From assembly GCA_018711985.1 (NCBI GenBank), contig DVHS01000226.1, positions 1 to 23,697 on the forward strand: a stretch of DNA of 23,697 nucleotides. The letters run 5' to 3'. Source of the DNA: Egerieenecus merdigallinarum (GTDB lineage Bacteria; Bacillota; Clostridia; Christensenellales; Aristaeellaceae). Position 1 is the stretch's first letter. Each line of letters starts with the position of its first letter. A program made the translations under genes and the position numbers. Of this stretch, positions 19,906-23,697 are shown piece by piece. Below the pieces are notes generated by a model. It was not told where the DNA came from and did no database searches. It was given only the letters and a program-made list of their open reading frames with translations.

Positions 19906-20757
19906 TTATGCCTTTGGGGTTTTCCTCTTGAAAATGATGCCCAAGGTGTTCGGCCCGCAATGGCAGCAGATCGTGCTGCCCGCCGTGCACACCAGTGTTT
20001 CCTTAAATTCGGCCACGGTGCCCAGGTAGTTCAGCATCTGTTCGGCTACCCCCGGTTCACAGGGCGAGTAGACAAGCATAACCCGGCTGAAATCGACCTG
20101 CGACCGATCCTCCAGCTTGTCCTTGACATAATGCTCCAGGCAGCGCGCGAAGGAGCCGCGATATTTTTTCCCTACGACCATAACGCCCTTTTCCACTTCA
20201 ATGCAGGGCTTGATGTGCAGCAGCTTTGCTCCCACCGCCGCCACGCCGGAGCAGCGTCCCCCGTTGCGCAGATAATCAACCTGATCCAGTACAAAGCTGG
20301 TGTCGATCAGGTCGCGTTCCGCTTCCAAGGCCTGGACAATCTCCTGAGGCGTCTTGCCCGCCCGGGCCATTTCCACCGCATCCAGCGCCATCATGCCCAG
20401 CCCTACCGAAAGGTTGCCGCTGTCCACCACGTAGACATTTCCGCACTGCTTGGCAGCCTGACACGCATTGTCGTAGCACGCGGAGAATTTTTTTCCGATG
20501 CACAGGTGAATTACGGCGTCGCAATCCTCTTTCACCCGGCGGAAGAGTTCCTCGTACTCGTACACGTTCACCGCTGCTGTTTTGCAGGTTTTCCCATTTT
20601 CCACCGCGTGGATGATGTCCTGGGGCGTTACGTTCACGCCATCATGAAAAGCGTCCTCGCCCAGCATTACCGTCAGCGGAGCAAGGGTGACTCCGTAGCT
20701 TGCCCTTAGCTCCGGTGAAAGATCGCACGTACTATCCGCAGTCACGCGAATTTTCAT
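19906..20757 (-). CDS. DegV family fatty-acid-binding protein
   Basis: This 283-residue cytosolic protein is of the DegV/FakB type, which binds long-chain fatty acids and in some members presents them to a fatty-acid kinase. Typical motifs are VTADSTCDLSPEL at the N-terminus, the Asp-containing VVDSGNLSVGLG segment (about 109-120), VDYLRNGGRCSG, and the C-terminal CHCGPNTLGIIF. The length is as expected (about 280). The start is the ATG at 20757, with GGAGGTG upstream at 12-base spacing; the open frame extends 14 codons further without support. No fatty-acid kinase gene (fakA) is adjacent, so its partner must be elsewhere. It has its own promoter and terminator. Confidence 0.92.
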   Translation of the reverse strand: MKIRVTADSTCDLSPELRASYGVTLAPLTVMLGEDAFHDGVNVTPQDIIHAVENGKTCKTAAVNVYEYEELFRRVKEDCDAVIHLCIGKKFSACYDNACQAAKQCGNVYVVDSGNLSVGLGMMALDAVEMARAGKTPQEIVQALEAERDLIDTSFVLDQVDYLRNGGRCSGVAAVGAKLLHIKPCIEVEKGVMVVGKKYRGSFARCLEHYVKDKLEDRSQVDFSRVMLVYSPCEPGVAEQMLNYLGTVAEFKETLVCTAGSTICCHCGPNTLGIIFKRKTPKA

Positions 20758-20814
20758 TGTTTCGCTTGCACCTCCAGCATGGCATTGATCCTTCGGCAAA
20801 AAAAACCAGTATCA

Positions 20815-20843
20815 ATCCTACCACATTCTCCTGGTTTGTGCAA
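20815..20843 (-). promoter_or_regulatory. Promoter of the DegV-family gene
   Basis: On the minus strand TTGCAC (20838-20843), a 17-base spacer and TAGGAT (20815-20820) lie about 57 bases before the start. It is divergent from the phosphoglycerate mutase promoter at 20887. Confidence 0.65.
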
Positions 20844-20886
20844 TGCAAAAGGCCGTGTGAAATCGAATAAATTTCTGCTTTCTCCC

Positions 20887-20915
20887 TTGACAAGCGCGCC
20901 GGTTTGCCCTATGCT
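20887..20915 (+). promoter_or_regulatory. Promoter of the phosphoglycerate mutase gene
   Basis: TTGACA (20887-20892), a 17-base spacer and TATGCT (20910-20915) form a strong promoter 77 bases before the start. Two short hairpins, GGCGC/GCGCC near 20927-20941 and CGGCG/CGCCG near 20956-20970, lie in the leader before AGGAGG at 20979-20984. Confidence 0.82.
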
Positions 20916-20991
20916 CAAAACGCACGGCGCTTATGGCGCCTTGAAAGCCATACGACGGCGGTCTCCGCCGAAAGCATTAGGAGGAAACATC

Positions 20992-22566
20992 ATGAAAAAG
21001 CCCGTGGTTCTTGTTGTAATGGACGGCGTGGGCGATAGCGCATCCCAGCTGGGAAACATGGTCCAGCAGGCCACCACCCCCACCCTGGATGAATTGAAAG
21101 CCAGCTGTCCTTATCTTTCCATCAAAGCGCACGGCACGGCGGTAGGTCTGCCGTCCGATGACGATATGGGCAACAGTGAAGTGGGGCACAACGCCTTGGG
21201 CTGCGGCCAGATCTACTCCCAGGGTGCGAAGCTGGTCAACGAGTCCATCGAGAGCGGCAAAATCTATGCCTCCCAGGCGTGGAAGGAGCTCATCGGCGGC
21301 GTGAAGGCCAATGGCGCTACGCTGCATTTCCTGGGCTTGCTCTCCGACGGCAATGTGCACAGCAATATCCATCATCTGATCGCCATGCTGCAGCAGGCCA
21401 AGGCCGAGGGTGTGCACCGGGTGCGCTGCCATATTCTGCTGGACGGCCGCGACGTTCCCGCCACCTCCGCCCTGGAATACGTTCAGCAGCTGGAGGATGC
21501 GCTGGCAGCCCTTAACGACAGCACCTTTGACGGCCGTATCGCCTCCGGCGGCGGACGCATGAAGATCACCATGGATCGCTACCAGGCCAACTGGGATATG
21601 GTGGCGCTGGGCTGGAACACCCATGTGTATGGCCAGGGCCGCCAGTTTGCCTCCGCCAGGGAAGCGGTGGAAACCTATCGTGCAGAGCTGGGCGTTATCG
21701 ATCAGGATCTGCCCCCCTTCGTTATCGCCAAGGATGGCCAGCCCGTGGGCAAGGTACAGGATGGCGACAGCCTGATTCTGTTCAACTTCCGTGGCGACCG
21801 TGCGCTGGAAATTTCCATGGCCTTTGACGATGTGGATTTCCCCTACTTTGACCGTGGCGTTGTACCGCAGGTGAAGTATGCCGGCATGCTGCAATACGAC
21901 GGCGACCTGTGCATCCCCAAGCGCTACCTGGTCAACCCGCCGGAGATTCGCCACACGCTGACGGAGCTGCTGGTGGAGGCCGGCATCAAGGAATACGCCT
22001 GCTCCGAAACCCAGAAGTACGGCCATGTAACTTATTTCTGGAACGGCAACCGCTCCGAAAAATTCTCCGAGGAGCTGGAAACCTGGGAGGAAGTTCCCTC
22101 CGACGTCCGCTCCTTTGACGAATGTCCCTGGATGAAGGCCACCCAGATCACCGACCTGGTCATCAAGGCCATGGAGAGCGGGGCATATGGCTTTATCCGC
22201 TGCAATTATCCCAACGGTGACATGGTGGGCCACACCGGCAATCTGCTGGCTACGGAAATCGCCGTGGAGAGCGTTGACCTCTGCCTGGCCCGCCTGAAAA
22301 AGGCCGCGGATGAGCTGGGCTTCATCCTGGTAATCACCGCCGACCATGGCAACGCGGATCAGATGCTGGAAAAGGACAAAAAGGGCAACGTCGCTCCCCG
22401 TACCGCCCACAGCCTGAATCCCGTTCCCTTCATCGTCTATGACAAGGATGCCCGGCATGAGCTGAAAAACGGCGCCTTTGGCCTGAGCAACGTGGCCCCC
22501 ACCGTGGCGGGCCTGCTGGGAATCAAGCCCTACGATTGCTGGGATGAAAGCATGCTGAAAGACTGA
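20992..22566 (+). CDS. gpmI: 2,3-bisphosphoglycerate-independent phosphoglycerate mutase (plant/trypanosome-like type)
   Basis: This 524-residue enzyme interconverts 3- and 2-phosphoglycerate in glycolysis with two metal ions and a phosphoserine intermediate. Asp11 in VMDGVGD is a metal ligand, and Ser62 in DDDMGNSEVGHNALG is the nucleophile. GLLSDGNVHS, DGRDVP, FNFRGDR and ITADHGNADQM follow as expected. The stretches SGGGRMKITMDRY, YAGMLQYDGD, FFWNGNR-like TYFWNGNRS and RCNYPNGDMVGHTGN match my memory of plant and trypanosomatid enzymes more closely than the usual Bacillus form. The start is the ATG at 20992, with AGGAGG and a 7-base gap; a longer frame to 20779 crosses the promoter and is rejected. 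It is monocistronic, with a strong promoter and terminator. Confidence 0.96.
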   Translation: MKKPVVLVVMDGVGDSASQLGNMVQQATTPTLDELKASCPYLSIKAHGTAVGLPSDDDMGNSEVGHNALGCGQIYSQGAKLVNESIESGKIYASQAWKELIGGVKANGATLHFLGLLSDGNVHSNIHHLIAMLQQAKAEGVHRVRCHILLDGRDVPATSALEYVQQLEDALAALNDSTFDGRIASGGGRMKITMDRYQANWDMVALGWNTHVYGQGRQFASAREAVETYRAELGVIDQDLPPFVIAKDGQPVGKVQDGDSLILFNFRGDRALEISMAFDDVDFPYFDRGVVPQVKYAGMLQYDGDLCIPKRYLVNPPEIRHTLTELLVEAGIKEYACSETQKYGHVTYFWNGNRSEKFSEELETWEEVPSDVRSFDECPWMKATQITDLVIKAMESGAYGFIRCNYPNGDMVGHTGNLLATEIAVESVDLCLARLKKAADELGFILVITADHGNADQMLEKDKKGNVAPRTAHSLNPVPFIVYDKDARHELKNGAFGLSNVAPTVAGLLGIKPYDCWDESMLKD

Positions 22567-22583
22567 TTTATTTGCAAATGCAA

Positions 22584-22626
22584 GGCGCTGCCGCATTGGA
22601 TCTCCCCACGCGGTAGCGCCTTTTTT
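22584..22626 (+). terminator. Intrinsic terminator after gpmI
   Basis: GGCGCTGCCGC (22584-22594) pairs with GCGGTAGCGCC (22610-22620) with one G-T pair and a 15-base loop; six T residues follow. It lies between two convergent genes but has a T-run only for the plus strand. Confidence 0.9.
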
Positions 22627-22627
22627 G

Positions 22628-23697
22628 TTATCCATTGGCATTGTTGGAAGGGTCAAAGATATGCAGTACCTCTCCGGTGGCCGCGTCCAGGACCACATCA
22701 TAGTCGGAGATCATGGCCAGGTCAGTCTCCGGCATACGCAGCGAAATCAGCCACGCTTGGGTCGGAATGATGTAACCGCACCACGGCGTGCCCGACTGCT
22801 TGTATCGGGCATCCGCCACCAAAAAGCCCGCAACCTCCTGCTCGGAGAAACTGTAGGCCTGCACCACGGCTTTCCGGGCCAAGGCAATGGCTTCCGCCTT
22901 GCTCAATTCATCAGGGGCTGGCGTGCCTTCCTCATCCTCGGAGCGTTGGACCGTTTTTTCCTGATGGTCCACAAACAGAAGCACTTCGCCGTTGGTGGCG
23001 TCCATGCGTACCTCGTAATGCGGATCCCCTGACAGGTTATAGGTCACTATCCACATCGGCTGTTCCGGATCGCTCTCGTCCAATTTGGAAACGCTGCTCA
23101 TGATTTCCGCCGCGCCGCCTGCCCGGGTTACCCGGTCCTGGGCTATCTCCCGGGCCTGCGCCATGGTGATGTAGCCCGTGGGCATGGGAGATGCAGCCGA
23201 TTGCGCCGTATCGCCTCCGACAAGGCCGCTGACGCGTATCAGCGCGCGCTCCTCCGTATCCAGCAGGCTGAAGGATAGGACACGCAGCTGAGGTTCCAGC
23301 TGCACCACAAAGCGGTAGGCCCTGTCACAGTGCGTATGGCCCCCCTCGCAGGTCAGGAAGCTTCCGCTGCTGCCCACCTCCGCTTGGGTTACCTTGAGCT
23401 GGGTAATGGTCACATCCGGCAGGCAGGTCTTGGTAAACGCGCGCAAATACCCATAGAGTGCTTCCCCGCGGCTGGATGTGATGAGAATCTCCGCATCCTT
23501 CAATGTCACTTCCAGGGGCTCAGCATTGCGCAGGGCGGTAATCACACCCTCATTGTTAAAGGTTGCCGTGAATGCACCGCAGCTCCCTTGCCATTTCTCC
23601 CCTTGCCATTCCATGGAAACGGGTGCGTCCGCATCCGCCTGAATGAAAGGGCTACCCATGAGCCGTTGGAACCATGCCACGGCGTCCCCCTGGGTCT
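22628..23697 (-). CDS. PepSY-repeat protein, 5' end cut off by the window edge
   Basis: At least 355 residues are visible and the reading frame is open through the right edge, so the N-terminus is missing. An internal GTG at 23680 has no ribosome site and is unlikely to be the start. Two PepSY-like units occur at the C-terminal side: one around YITMAQAREIAQDRV ... YEVRMDATNGEVLLF, and one around LSKAEAIALARKAV ... YDVVLDAATGEVLHIFD. The preceding part has a different fold (about 170 residues) that I do not recognise. PepSY domains are found in secreted or membrane-anchored proteins, including protease inhibitors and the germination protein YpeB. The order with one unknown N-terminal part and C-terminal PepSY units recalls YpeB, but this is not assured. 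The stop TAA is at 22628. Confidence 0.78.
   Translation of the reverse strand, partial: TQGDAVAWFQRLMGSPFIQADADAPVSMEWQGEKWQGSCGAFTATFNNEGVITALRNAEPLEVTLKDAEILITSSRGEALYGYLRAFTKTCLPDVTITQLKVTQAEVGSSGSFLTCEGGHTHCDRAYRFVVQLEPQLRVLSFSLLDTEERALIRVSGLVGGDTAQSAASPMPTGYITMAQAREIAQDRVTRAGGAAEIMSSVSKLDESDPEQPMWIVTYNLSGDPHYEVRMDATNGEVLLFVDHQEKTVQRSEDEEGTPAPDELSKAEAIALARKAVVQAYSFSEQEVAGFLVADARYKQSGTPWCGYIIPTQAWLISLRMPETDLAMISDYDVVLDAATGEVLHIFDPSNNANG

Noticed and set aside
20977..22701. 574-residue minus-strand open frame
   Set aside because: Exact antisense of gpmI, which has clear catalytic motifs, promoter and terminator.
1..23697. CRISPR array, insertion sequence, attachment site or tRNA
   Set aside because: No regularly spaced repeats, transposase or integrase motifs, terminal repeats or cloverleaf pattern were seen on either strand.

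Overview
The window looks like a chromosomal segment of a GC-rich, probably anaerobic Clostridia-type member of the Bacillota. The reasons are sigma-A-like promoters with 17-base spacers, strong AGGAGG-type ribosome binding sites, several GTG/TTG starts, Thr-Pro-rich linkers in a surface peptidoglycan enzyme, a UPF0210 (PFL)/ACT gene pair, a DegV protein and an orphan ECF S component. I cannot name the species. No phage, insertion sequence, tRNA, rRNA or CRISPR array is visible.

Left part (1-8,670). A minus-strand pair encodes a receiver-like protein lacking the phosphoacceptor Asp and any DNA-binding domain, followed by an SPFH/band-7 protein with two C-terminal zinc ribbons. Next comes a minus-strand group: ACT protein, UPF0210 protein, a terminator, then MTA/SAH nucleosidase and a short-chain dehydrogenase. 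A plus-strand pyridoxamine/pyridoxal kinase is transcribed divergently from the ACT gene. A bidirectional terminator separates it from a large minus-strand L,D-transpeptidase with four peptidoglycan-binding domains.

Centre (8,672-15,877, all minus strand). This is a molybdenum cofactor (Moco) block. In transcription order it holds a MoeA-like protein with a Cys-rich tail, moeA, moaC, moaA and mogA/moaB. After a hairpin and a new promoter comes a long structured leader that I interpret as a Moco-type riboswitch ending in an intrinsic terminator, then modA-modB-modC for molybdate uptake. No moaD, moaE, mobA or molybdoenzyme is in the window.

Right of centre (16,046-19,058, plus strand). A tightly coupled five-gene operon is transcribed divergently from the Moco block. 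It encodes a compact alkaline-phosphatase-superfamily hydrolase, a 105-residue protein that faintly resembles the sulfite-oxidase Moco-binding fold, a MobB-like P-loop protein with a Cys/His cluster, a THEP1-type nucleoside triphosphatase and a GNAT acetyltransferase. I find no described system with this make-up. It is the best candidate here for an uncharacterised, Moco-linked module.

Right end (19,216-23,697). An orphan ECF transporter S component and a DegV-family protein are on the minus strand. A phosphoglycerate mutase (cofactor-independent) whose motifs look like the plant/trypanosome type is on the plus strand. A PepSY-repeat protein on the minus strand runs off the right edge.
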